13,499 nucleotides of DNA. It comes from CAZZNQ01 sp964655775. GTDB taxonomy: Bacteria; Planctomycetota; Brocadiia; SM23-32. The stretch is from positions 1 to 13,499 of the forward strand of contig CAZZNQ010000099.1 of the NCBI GenBank assembly GCA_964655775.1, in the 5' to 3' direction. The position numbers and the translations under genes are program-made. Of this stretch, positions 5,313-13,296 are shown one piece after another; position 1 is the first letter of the stretch, and each line of letters opens with the position of its first letter. The notes beneath the pieces are model-generated. The model saw only the letters and a list, made by a program, of their open reading frames with translations. It did not search any database and was not told the origin of the DNA.

Positions 5313-6686
5313 ATGCGGATAAGAACGAACGTCGTGCGGGCGCTGGCGGCGCTTCTGCTCGCCTGCGCCTGGGTGGGCCATCTCCGGGCGGCGCAGACTG
5401 ACACGGCGACCGGATGGGCCATAGCCGTTGCCCCCGACCGCGAGGACGGGGTGTACGCCCCGGACGAGCCGATCGTCTTCCGAATCGCGGTGACGCACGA
5501 CGACCGGGCCGTCACACAGGGCATTGTCGAGTACGAGCTGCTGCTCAACGACATGGTGCCGGCGGACAAGGGCCGGACACAACTGGGACAGAGCGGGGCC
5601 ACGGTCACGTCACGGCTGGCCAACCCCGGATGCCTGGTGCTCAAAGTGACCTACGCTCCGGACGAATCCGGGGCGGTGAAGGCCGAGACCGGCGCCGTGG
5701 TGGATCCGTTCGCCATACGGCCCAGCCTGCCGACGCCGGATGATTTCGACAAGTTCTGGGCCGAACAGAGGGCACGGCTCGCCGCATCACCCATGAAACC
5801 GCGTCTGACGCCGGTCGACGACCCCCGGCCCGACATCTCCTGGGGACCGCCGGTCGAGTGCTTCGACGTGCAGATCGACTGCCCCGGCGGCGCGCCCGTC
5901 TCCGCCTACTTCGTCCGCCCGAAGGACGCGGCCCCCGGCAGCCTGCCGGCCCGCATCTCGTTCCACGGCGCCGGCGTCCGCAGCTCCAACCTGCAGGGAG
6001 CCTGGAACCAGGCCAAGACGAACGCGCTGGGCATGGACCTGAATGCACACGGCCTGCCGAACGGGAAGCCGAAGGAGTACTACGAGGAACTGCGGCTGGG
6101 CGCGCTGAGGGATTACGGCGTGAAGGGCATCGAAAGCCGCGACACCTATTACTTCCTGGGCATGTACCTGCGCCTGATGCGCGCGCTGGACTTCCTGTGC
6201 GAACAGCCGGAGTGGGACGGCCGGAACCTGATTGTGACCGGCGGCAGCCAGGGCGGCGCGCAGGCGCTGGTGGCTGCGGGGCTGGACGAGCGCGTGACGC
6301 TGATCTCGGCCGGCCTGCCGGCCCTGTGCGACCTGACCGCCGCCGTCGCCGAGCGAAAGCCCGGCTGGCCGCTGTTCACGCGCCCGCCGCTGGGCATCGA
6401 GTACCGCGACACGGTGCGCTACTTCGACGTGTGCAACTTCACGCCCCGCACGAACGCGGCGGCCGTGGCGAGGGTGGGCCTGATCGACCACGTCTGCCCG
6501 CCGGCCACGGTGCTGGCCGCGTACAACGGCCTGAAGGGCGAGAAGTACGCTGTCATCGACCCGGCTTCCGGCCACCAGTTCACGGCCAGCGAGACACGGG
6601 CCCGGGCAGAGGCGAAGTTCCAGCAACTGCTGGCCCGACAACTCGAGGAGGACAGCGGAACCTGGGCAGGCGAAGCGAGACCATAA
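5313..6686 (+). CDS. Secreted acetyl esterase, CE7 family (acetylxylan esterase / cephalosporin-C deacetylase type)
   Basis: Alpha/beta-hydrolase of 457 residues that should remove acetyl groups from xylan or similar sugars outside the cytoplasm. Residues 1-27 form a signal peptide (Arg-rich start, ALAALLLACAW core, end near LRAAQ). Residues about 33-135 look like a beta-sandwich domain not found in the shortest family members. The CE7 core starts at PTPDDFDKFWAEQRARL (140-156). Visible catalytic parts: oxyanion motif FHGAG (217-221), nucleophile Ser312 in TGGSQGGA, Asp392 in GLIDHVCPP, and His421 in SGHQF. I chose the ATG at 5313 because GAGGTGA sits five bases before it and the signal peptide begins there; the frame opens further up at 5262 but without either feature. 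It is transcribed away from the serpin operon. Exact substrate is not predictable; a xylan, pectin or algal glycan ester is equally possible. Confidence 0.88.
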   Translation: MRIRTNVVRALAALLLACAWVGHLRAAQTDTATGWAIAVAPDREDGVYAPDEPIVFRIAVTHDDRAVTQGIVEYELLLNDMVPADKGRTQLGQSGATVTSRLANPGCLVLKVTYAPDESGAVKAETGAVVDPFAIRPSLPTPDDFDKFWAEQRARLAASPMKPRLTPVDDPRPDISWGPPVECFDVQIDCPGGAPVSAYFVRPKDAAPGSLPARISFHGAGVRSSNLQGAWNQAKTNALGMDLNAHGLPNGKPKEYYEELRLGALRDYGVKGIESRDTYYFLGMYLRLMRALDFLCEQPEWDGRNLIVTGGSQGGAQALVAAGLDERVTLISAGLPALCDLTAAVAERKPGWPLFTRPPLGIEYRDTVRYFDVCNFTPRTNAAAVARVGLIDHVCPPATVLAAYNGLKGEKYAVIDPASGHQFTASETRARAEAKFQQLLARQLEEDSGTWAGEARP

Positions 6687-6704
6687 CAACGTTCTTAAGC
6701 GGTC

Positions 6705-6725
6705 CTGGCTCTACACCTGAGCCGG
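6705..6725 (+). terminator. Hairpin in the gap after the esterase
   Basis: CTGGCTC (6705-6711) pairs with GAGCCGG (6719-6725), including one G-T pair, around a seven-base loop, 18 bases after the esterase stop. There is no T-run, so factor-independent termination is not proven. Confidence 0.25.
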
Positions 6726-6733
6726 CCGCGTGC

Positions 6734-6761
6734 TTGACACGGTGTCCCTGCATGATACATT
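6734..6761 (+). promoter_or_regulatory. Sigma-70-type promoter for the CheB/CheR/kinase fusion gene
   Basis: A perfect -35 box TTGACA (6734-6739) is followed after 16 bp by TACATT (6756-6761), preceded by TG one base away (6753-6754) as in an extended -10. Transcription would start near 6768, giving a leader of about 25 bases. An inverted repeat GACAC-G-GTGTC (6736-6746) overlaps the -35 box and could be a repressor site; that part is speculative. The gene therefore appears to have its own promoter. Confidence 0.55.
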
Positions 6762-6791
6762 AGAGATGAAGGCCGTTTTCAGGGGGCGGAG

Positions 6792-9700
6792 ATGAGCGAG
6801 GACGAACGCAGGGCCGAAACGGAACAGGAATCGGACGAGGCCGACGAAACGGAGACTGCTGACGGCGAGCCCGGCGAGGAGAATGAGCCGCGGTCGGGGG
6901 AGGAGCACGGCGTCGACTTCCACGTTGTCGGCGTAGGGGCGTCGGCCGGGGGGCTGAAGGCGTTGCGGGAGCTTTTTCAGGCCATGCCGGAGGAGCCGGG
7001 CGTCGCATTCGCCGTCGTCCAGCACATGGACCCCGACCAGCAGAGCCACCTTGCTGAGATACTGGGGCGAGCGACGGCCATGGCCGTCTCCCAGGCCGAA
7101 GACGGAATCGCGATCGAACCCAACCGCGTCTACACCATCCCCTCGGACAAGTTCCTGGAGATCGTCGACGGGTGCCTGCGGCTGAGCGAACCGTTCAAGG
7201 AGGCCGGCAAGCGCATGCCGGTGGATTTCCTGTTCCGCTCGTTGGCGAAGATTCAGAAACATCTGGCCGTTGGCGTCGTGCTTTCCGGCTCGGGGTCGGA
7301 CGGCGCCCTTGGGTCTCGCGAGATCCGCGCCGCCGGCGGACTTGTGATGGCACAGGAGCCGCAGACGGCCGAGTACGAGTCTATGCCGCGGCGCGCCATC
7401 GAGACCGGAGCGGTGGATTACACCGGCCCGCCGGCCGAGATCGCCGCCCAGCTCGTCAGCTACGTGCACCAGGACTACCCGGAGGCGCGTCGGGCGGTGC
7501 AGACGGACGGCCGCGCCGAACTGATCGAGAAGGTGCTGAACCTGTTGGCAGCCAGAACAGGGCGCGACTTCCGATGCTACAAGCGCAGCACCGTGCGCCG
7601 TCGGGTCGAGCGTAGGATGGGCATCAATCAGATCGACGATCTGGAGCGCTATCTGGACGTTCTGCGGGACGACGAGGCCGAAAGGGAGTCTCTGGGCCGC
7701 GAGATGCTCATCGGCGTCACCAGCTTCTTCCGCGAGCCCGACGCGTTCTCCGCACTCAGTGAAGAGGCCCTCGAGAAGATGGTCGCCGAGAAGGGGCCCG
7801 ACGAGGCGGTGAGGGTCTGGGTGCCGGGATGCGCGACCGGCGAGGAGGCGTACTCGCTGGCGATCCTTCTGCAGGAGATGACCTCGGAGCGAAAGCTTAA
7901 CCACGCGGTGCAGATATTCGCCACCGACGTGGATGAGCGGGCACTGGAGACGGCGCGGCGGGGCGTTTATCCGGACAGCATCGCCGCCGACATTACTGAA
8001 CAGCGGCTGGAGCGTTTTTTCGAGAAGCAGAACGGCTCCTACCAGGTTACGGACCGGCTACGCGACAAACTCGTGTTCGCCGCGCACGATCTCTTGAAAG
8101 AACCGCCCTTCAGCAACCTGGACCTGGTGAGCTGTCGCAACGTGCTGATCTACCTGGAACACGAAGCCCAGCGGCGGGTGCTGGACCTCTTCGCTTTCGC
8201 CCTGCAACCGGGCGGCTATCTGTTCGTGGGCAAGTCCGACGGCGTAGCCGGCCACGACGGCCTTTTCGACCTGGTCGACGGCAAGCACCGCATCTATCGC
8301 AGGAACGACTCGGCCGCCGAGGTGATGGATTTCCCGGCCGGCGTCCTGCAGTCCCGCAGCCGAAAGCGCCTGAGGCAGGAAGCCCACCAGGGCCGGCGCG
8401 ACCATCCCGAGCGGCTGGCCGAACTGAACCAGCGCGTGCTTTTGAACCATCTGGACGTGGCCGTGGTGCTGGCGTCGCGCAGCGGCGACATCGTTCACTT
8501 TTTCGGGCCGACTGAGCGCTACCTGCAGCATCCCACCGGAGCCGCCACCCTGAACCTGACGGAGATGCTGGAGGATGAACTTGCCCACCGCGTTATGCCC
8601 GCCTTGCGGCGCGTGGCGCAGGAGAAGAGCCCTGCGACGCTGGTGGAATCGCTTGGTAAACGGAAGCACGGGGAGCGGGTGAAGATCACTGCGACCCCGC
8701 TGACCGGTTACGGCGAGGAGGAACTCTACGCCGTCATTTTCGAGCCGATGGCGCCCCGACCCGAAGCAGCGCCGCCGGAAGAGGGCGAACGGGGTACGGT
8801 GGCCGAGGAAGACCTGCGCGCTGAGCTGCGCGCCGTGCGGGAGGACCATCGCGCAACAGTGGAGGAACTGGAGACCTCCAACGAGGAACTCCGCGCGGCG
8901 AACGAAGAGATCACCTCGATGAACGAGGAGCTCCAGGCCACCAACGAGGAGCTGCAGAGCTCCCAGGAGGAGCTGCAGTCGGTCAATGAGGAGCTGCAGG
9001 CCCTGAACGACCAGCTCAACGAGAAGGTGGAGCGGCTGAGGGAGGCGAACGCCGACCTGACGAATCTGTTCCAGGCCACAGGCCTGCCCATCGTCATTGT
9101 GGACACCGATCTGCGCATCAAGCGCATGTCCGTGTTGGCCAACCGCGTGTTCCGGGTGCAGGATTCGGACGTGGGCCGTCCCCTGAGCGACATCAACCAC
9201 AGCCTGCAGAACGTGAGCGCTGCCGAGATCGCCCGGCATGTTCTTGATGATCTGGAACGAGTGGAGACGGAAGTCCAGTCGCAGGACGGCGAATGGTATC
9301 TGATGCGCGCCGTGCCCTACCGCACGGCGGACGACAGGATAGACGGCGTGGTGATGACGTTTTCGGCGATCACCAAGATAAAGGCCGCCGGGAAGCAACT
9401 GCGGGAGCTGAACGAGACCCTGGAAGAGCGTGTGACCGAGCGCACGCGTCTGGCCCAGCAGCGGGCCGAGAGGCTGCGCGTGGTGACCGCCCGGCTGACC
9501 AACGCCGAGGAGCGCGAGCGGCAGCGGCTGGCGACGATGATCCACGACGACCTGCAGCAGACACTGGCGGCGGCGAAGATGCGCCTGGCCGCGGGCCCCT
9601 CCGAGGAACCGGAGAAGACCGGAACCAATCGGCAAGAAGCCGCGAAGCTGATTGACGACGCCATACGGACCACCCGATCCCTGACGGCGGAGTTCTGCCC

Positions 9701-10580
9701 CACCGTGCTGTTCCGGCAGGGGCTCGTATCCGCGCTGGGCGGGCTCGCGCGACAGGTGGAGCAGAAATACGGCCTGCGGGTCTCGGTCAACGGCGCACCG
9801 CAAGCGGATCTGGACCCTCTGCATCAGACCCTGGTGTTCCGCGCGGTTCAGGAGCTGCTCAGCAACGTGGTGAAGCACGCCGACACGGATTCGGCCGAGA
9901 TATCGGTGGAGGTCTGCGGGGACGCCGTGTGCGTCACCGTGGCCGACGAGGGCACCGGGTTCGACGGCCCCTACTCAGAGGTGGCTGAGGCCCCCGGGTT
10001 CGGGCTCTTCAGCATTCGCGAGCAACTCGCCGCCATCGGTGGCCATCTCGCGGTTGAGAGCACCGAGGGCCAGGGAACGAAGGCCGTGATCGAGATACCG
10101 ACCGACGGGTCCGACGCGGCGCCGTTCATCCTCGCAGGTGCACGGAGTGCCGCGCAGGCCGATTCGGCGGCCGAGGCGTTTGCCACTGTTGTGGTCGCGG
10201 AGGGACGGCGCCTGGTGCGCGGGTCGCTGGTGGCGGCACTGGATATGTCGGAAGGGATCTGCGTGGTTGGGCAGGCGGAGGACGGCCAGTCGGCGGTCGA
10301 CGCTGTGGAGCAACTCGCGCCCGGATTCCTGGTCATCGCATCGGACCTGCCCGGCATCGGGGGCGTCGAGGCAACGCGCCGAATCCGGGATATGGGGCTG
10401 GACACCATCGTGGTCGGGCTGGCGGACCCCGAGGACGAAGCCTCCGCGGTGCACATGCTGGATGCGGGCGCGGCCGCCTGTCTGGATCGGAACGTCTCGG
10501 TGGAGCAGTTTTTGCGGACCCTGAACGATCTCGCCGCGGGGAACGGCCGATCCGCAAGGTCCGCTGGGGGAACGTCCTGA
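6792..10580 (+). CDS. CheB-CheR-PAS-histidine kinase fusion with degenerate receiver domain
   Basis: Cytoplasmic signalling protein of 1262 residues, no membrane segment. Order: acidic disordered start (1-40); CheB methylesterase (43-225) with Ser51 in GASAGG, His78 in VVQHM and Asp170 in GSGSDG; CheR methyltransferase (240-505) with SFFREPDAF, SAM site PGCATGEEAYSLA (345-357) and CRNVLIYL (448-455); PAS-like region (545-652); coiled coil (690-759); PAS (760-862); NarL-type kinase dimer domain with His918 in MIHDDLQQ; ATPase domain with Asn1025, DEGTG (1052-1056) and GFGLFSIREQL (1069-1079); receiver-like domain (1131-1247). In the last, the phosphoacceptor Asp is Ala1173, the switch Thr/Ser is Ala, the Lys is Arg1233 and the acidic pair is gone. 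Glutamate methylation enzymes joined to sensor kinases are a known family that may sense rather than adapt chemoreceptors; no other chemotaxis gene is nearby. The start at 6792 follows a purine-rich GGGGGCGGAG and suits the promoter. Confidence 0.9.
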   Translation: MSEDERRAETEQESDEADETETADGEPGEENEPRSGEEHGVDFHVVGVGASAGGLKALRELFQAMPEEPGVAFAVVQHMDPDQQSHLAEILGRATAMAVSQAEDGIAIEPNRVYTIPSDKFLEIVDGCLRLSEPFKEAGKRMPVDFLFRSLAKIQKHLAVGVVLSGSGSDGALGSREIRAAGGLVMAQEPQTAEYESMPRRAIETGAVDYTGPPAEIAAQLVSYVHQDYPEARRAVQTDGRAELIEKVLNLLAARTGRDFRCYKRSTVRRRVERRMGINQIDDLERYLDVLRDDEAERESLGREMLIGVTSFFREPDAFSALSEEALEKMVAEKGPDEAVRVWVPGCATGEEAYSLAILLQEMTSERKLNHAVQIFATDVDERALETARRGVYPDSIAADITEQRLERFFEKQNGSYQVTDRLRDKLVFAAHDLLKEPPFSNLDLVSCRNVLIYLEHEAQRRVLDLFAFALQPGGYLFVGKSDGVAGHDGLFDLVDGKHRIYRRNDSAAEVMDFPAGVLQSRSRKRLRQEAHQGRRDHPERLAELNQRVLLNHLDVAVVLASRSGDIVHFFGPTERYLQHPTGAATLNLTEMLEDELAHRVMPALRRVAQEKSPATLVESLGKRKHGERVKITATPLTGYGEEELYAVIFEPMAPRPEAAPPEEGERGTVAEEDLRAELRAVREDHRATVEELETSNEELRAANEEITSMNEELQATNEELQSSQEELQSVNEELQALNDQLNEKVERLREANADLTNLFQATGLPIVIVDTDLRIKRMSVLANRVFRVQDSDVGRPLSDINHSLQNVSAAEIARHVLDDLERVETEVQSQDGEWYLMRAVPYRTADDRIDGVVMTFSAITKIKAAGKQLRELNETLEERVTERTRLAQQRAERLRVVTARLTNAEERERQRLATMIHDDLQQTLAAAKMRLAAGPSEEPEKTGTNRQEAAKLIDDAIRTTRSLTAEFCPTVLFRQGLVSALGGLARQVEQKYGLRVSVNGAPQADLDPLHQTLVFRAVQELLSNVVKHADTDSAEISVEVCGDAVCVTVADEGTGFDGPYSEVAEAPGFGLFSIREQLAAIGGHLAVESTEGQGTKAVIEIPTDGSDAAPFILAGARSAAQADSAAEAFATVVVAEGRRLVRGSLVAALDMSEGICVVGQAEDGQSAVDAVEQLAPGFLVIASDLPGIGGVEATRRIRDMGLDTIVVGLADPEDEASAVHMLDAGAAACLDRNVSVEQFLRTLNDLAAGNGRSARSAGGTS
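8859..9068 (+). repeat. Ten unbroken heptads encoding a signalling coiled coil
   Basis: Residues 690-759 of the fusion protein read as ten consecutive seven-residue units; the middle ones are NEELQAT, NEELQSS, QEELQSV and NEELQAL. At DNA level this is a 21-base imperfect tandem repeat, clearest at 8922-9005. Such signalling helices connect sensor and output domains and are typical of this fusion family. Heptad number sets the phase of signal transfer, and repeat DNA of this type can change length by slippage. Confidence 0.75.
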
Positions 10581-10632
10581 GCGACGGCAGGCACGGGGAT
10601 TCGAGGGCGGAACGCTCGCCGGCGGCGGGCGC

Positions 10633-11922
10633 TTATTCCTTGGACTCGCCGCGGCGTTCGATGTTGGCGAAGTCCAGCTTGCTGAGCAGTCCCTCCAGGT
10701 CGGCCGGTTTCTCGGCTTCTTCCGGGGACTCGCCCTGCGCGCCCTCGGCGGCCTTGGCCGCCGCCTCGCGGCGGGCGGCTTCTTCCTTGGCCTTGCGCTC
10801 GGCCATGGCGGCGCGCTGCACCCGTCGGCTGTCGGCACCCTTGGTGCTCCGCGGCGTCTGGATGGCGCTGGAGGCGCGCTTGCTGGGCACGGGGCCCGCC
10901 GGCGCGCGACGCTGCTCGCGCCTCTGGCGGCTCTCGGAGGGCTGACGACGGCGCGACGGCCTGCTCGGTCGGCTCGGCCGGCTGCTCTCCGCGCGCATCG
11001 ACAGGGCGATGCGGCCCTTCTCGATGTCGACGCGCACCACTCGGACGCGAACCTTGTCCCCGACGGAGACGATGTCGTAGGGGCTCTCGACGTACTTGTC
11101 CGAGAGCTCGCTGATGTGCACCAGACCGTCCTCGCCCACGCCGACGTCGACGAACACGCCGAAGTCGACGACGTTGCGGACGGTGCCCATCAGCCACTGC
11201 TCCGGCTCCAGGTCGGCGATGGACAGGCGCCGCTGCCGCAGTATTGGCGCGTCGCCGTCTTCCCGCGGGTCGGGCCACGGGCTGATCATCTCGTCGACGA
11301 TGTCCTTCAGGAGAAGGTAGTGCACGTCGAACTGCTTCTCCAGTTCGGCGAGCTTGATGTCCGAACGCTTCTCCTTCAGTTGGCTGCGGCCCTCTTCGGT
11401 GGACAGCGAATCCATCGTCACGCGCGCCTGCGCGCAGATGTTGCGGGCGACGGGGTAGAAACGAGGATGGATGCGCGTGACGTCCAGCGGGTTGTCCGAA
11501 CCTTTCACCTTCACGAAGCCGACGGCGCGGTCGAAGCATTCCTGATCCACCTTGGGAACGTCGCGCAGCTCGGCGCGGTTCTTCAGGGGGCCGTTCTTCT
11601 CGCGGTACTCCACGACGGCCAGGGCCTTCTCCGGCCCCAGTCCGGACACGTAGCGCAGCAGGCTGTAGTGGGCGGAGTTCAGATCCGCGCCGACCTCGCA
11701 GACGCACTCCTCCAGGAGCCGGTCCAGCAGCTTCTTCAGGGCCCCGCCGTTCACGTCGTCCACGTAGGGCTCCGGGCAGAGCTCGCGCGGGCTGATCTTG
11801 ACCAGCTCGTGAAGCGGGTCCTGGAAGCGGCGCGCCAGTGCGACGGCGGAGCGCTCGCCCTTATCGATGTCCGGCAGCTCCGTGCCGGCGGCCCGGCTGG
11901 CGGCGTAGGCGGCGATGCACAC
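10633..11922 (-). CDS. tex: Tex protein, C-terminal part (split by stop codon)
   Basis: Downstream portion of a Tex-type nucleic-acid-binding protein, in the same frame as the upstream portion and separated from it by one TAA plus six codons. Parts: end of the YqgF-like fold (1-20), helix-hairpin-helix region (about 85-140; LLRYVSGLGPEKALAVVEYR), second helical region, S1 RNA-binding domain (240-311; GTVRNVVDFGVFVDV, GLVHISELS, VRVVRVDIEKGRIALSMR), then a basic-to-acidic tail (312-429) beginning RPSRPSRPSR, not found on E. coli Tex. The GTG at 11922 is only the first possible start after the stop; no Shine-Dalgarno lies before it, and a protein starting there would lack most of the YqgF fold. 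I take this as the remainder of one gene, not an independent one, unless the TAA is a sequence error. It converges with the CheB/CheR fusion gene over 52 bp with no clear terminator. Confidence 0.85.
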   Translation of the reverse strand: MCIAAYAASRAAGTELPDIDKGERSAVALARRFQDPLHELVKISPRELCPEPYVDDVNGGALKKLLDRLLEECVCEVGADLNSAHYSLLRYVSGLGPEKALAVVEYREKNGPLKNRAELRDVPKVDQECFDRAVGFVKVKGSDNPLDVTRIHPRFYPVARNICAQARVTMDSLSTEEGRSQLKEKRSDIKLAELEKQFDVHYLLLKDIVDEMISPWPDPREDGDAPILRQRRLSIADLEPEQWLMGTVRNVVDFGVFVDVGVGEDGLVHISELSDKYVESPYDIVSVGDKVRVRVVRVDIEKGRIALSMRAESSRPSRPSRPSRRRQPSESRQRREQRRAPAGPVPSKRASSAIQTPRSTKGADSRRVQRAAMAERKAKEEAARREAAAKAAEGAQGESPEEAEKPADLEGLLSKLDFANIERRGESKE

Positions 11923-11940
11923 CTCGTTGGTGCCCGTGAA

Positions 11941-11943
11941 TTA
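11941..11943 (-). other. In-frame TAA stop that splits tex
   Basis: On the minus strand the reading is ERFPDL, stop, FTGTNE, then VCIAAYAAS, all in one frame. Homology to Tex continues on both sides without gap or frame change, so a single base change (for example from GAA or CAA) or a base-call error explains it. TAA rules out selenocysteine and pyrrolysine, and TAA followed by T is an efficient stop context. Confidence 0.85.
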
Positions 11944-13227
11944 CAGGTCCGGGAACCGCTCCTCGATCATCTGGGAGATCAGTTCCTCGGTCTCTTTGGC
12001 GCCGGTGGCCTCGCCGATGACGATCGCCTCGACGCCGTGCTCCTCGATGAGGCGGCCGAGGGTTTCCTTCGCCTCGGCGACCTCCTTCTGGGGCGGATTG
12101 GGATACACGGTGTTGGTGGTGAGGATGCCGCCCTCTTCGTCCAGGACGGCCAGGTTGCAGCCGGTGCGGTAGCCGGGGTGGATGCCCATCACGCGCATGT
12201 GCATGGGCCTGGCCATCAGCAGCGACTTCACGTTGCGCCGGATGATGTCCAGGGCGAGATGCTCGGCGTCCTTCGCCAGTTCTCGCTCGAGCTCGCGCGC
12301 GATGATGGGCGCCAGGATATGCTCCAGGCTGTGACGGATACAGGCGACGAGGAACTCGACATTGTTGAGCACCTTCAGGTGCTCGCCGTCGCCTTTCAGG
12401 CCGGGACCGCCCAGTTCGGCCTCGATCGCTTCCATCTGGCTGACGCCGCCGGACAGGTAAAGCTCGGCGGCCGTCCGCCGCATGGATTCCAGCGGGGCCT
12501 CCAGCGAGTACTGCACGGCCTTCTGCCGCTTGCCGCGCAGGATGCTGAGCATGTGGTACGGATGCAGTTTTGAGATCTTCTCGCGGAAGTCGAAGTAGTT
12601 GCGGAACTCGCGGGCGAGCCGGCCGGGGATGGAGCGCCCGGCGCGTCCGGCGACGATGTCGGCGTCCTGCCGGAACGTGCGTCGCTGTCGGTCGCGGTGG
12701 GTGCGGTCCTCGGCTATCCAGTCGCAGACGATGTAGAACGCGCCTTCCAGGGCCTGCTCGACGGTTTCGATGCCGACATCGGGGTTGACGAACGGCTCGG
12801 CCGCTTCGCGCATATCGGGGATGAACTCCTCGCCGGCGAAGACCTGTCGGGCGAGGGGCTCGAGCCCCTGGGACAGGGCCTGGCGCGAGCGTGAACGCTT
12901 GCGCGGGCGGAAGGGCACGTAGTAGTCGATGAGCTCCCGCTGATCGGCCGCGTTGGCGATCTTCTCCTCAAGATCCGGGGTGAGGATCTCTCGCTCTTTG
13001 AGCTTCTTGAGGATCTTGCGGCGGCGCGCCTCGAGCTTCTCCAGGCGCCTGCGCTCTTCGATCAGCTCGTAGAAATCGTCCGCCTGCAGGCCGGCGGCCA
13101 GCTCTTTGTGGTAGAGCATCACGTAGGGGATGCAATAACCTTCGTCGAGCAGCCGCAGGATCTCGCTCACCTGTTCGGTCGTCAGGTGGTGCTTGGATGC
13201 TACGTTCTTCAGGGCAGTCTCAGGCAT
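11941..13227 (-). CDS. tex: Tex protein, N-terminal part (split by stop codon)
   Basis: Upstream 428 residues of a Tex-type protein (transcription/RNA-associated; YqgF, helix-hairpin-helix and S1 domains in the intact family, E. coli protein about 770 residues). Residues 1-220 are the helical N-terminal domain (LTTEQVSEILRLLDEG; YYVPFRPRKRSRSRQA, matching the family's Y.P.RPKRRTRA segment); about 345-428 is most of the YqgF RNase-H-like fold. That fold is altered: the usual GLDPG reads GIHPG (His349), GNGT reads GEAT (405-408), and the EAGAS motif just after the stop reads EVCIA. With both halves joined the protein would be about 864 residues. The ATG at 13227 has only a poor Shine-Dalgarno (AAGGAAG lies 14 bases away). 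The gene is divergent from the small frame at 13297. Identity is firm; whether the product is functional is open. Confidence 0.88.
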   Translation of the reverse strand: MPETALKNVASKHHLTTEQVSEILRLLDEGYCIPYVMLYHKELAAGLQADDFYELIEERRRLEKLEARRRKILKKLKEREILTPDLEEKIANAADQRELIDYYVPFRPRKRSRSRQALSQGLEPLARQVFAGEEFIPDMREAAEPFVNPDVGIETVEQALEGAFYIVCDWIAEDRTHRDRQRRTFRQDADIVAGRAGRSIPGRLAREFRNYFDFREKISKLHPYHMLSILRGKRQKAVQYSLEAPLESMRRTAAELYLSGGVSQMEAIEAELGGPGLKGDGEHLKVLNNVEFLVACIRHSLEHILAPIIARELERELAKDAEHLALDIIRRNVKSLLMARPMHMRVMGIHPGYRTGCNLAVLDEEGGILTTNTVYPNPPQKEVAEAKETLGRLIEEHGVEAIVIGEATGAKETEELISQMIEERFPDL

Positions 13228-13296
13228 AGCCCGAGGTCGTACTTCCTTGGCAAGGGGTAACGAACGGGGTTAGCCGGGTAGGATCTCGTCCGTAGA

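Noticed and set aside
8058..9878. A 606-codon minus-strand open frame opposite the CheB/CheR fusion
   Set aside because: Repetitive Leu/Gln-rich translation mirroring the coiled coil; the plus-strand domains are unambiguous.
9971..11707. A 578-codon minus-strand open frame spanning the fusion gene end and tex
   Set aside because: Pro/Arg-rich shadow in the wrong frame relative to tex.
11941..11943. Recoding of the tex stop (selenocysteine, pyrrolysine or programmed readthrough)
   Set aside because: The codon is TAA followed by T, an efficient terminator, and no recoding hairpin is evident downstream.
11116..12573. A 485-codon plus-strand open frame opposite tex
   Set aside because: Antisense shadow of a well-conserved gene.
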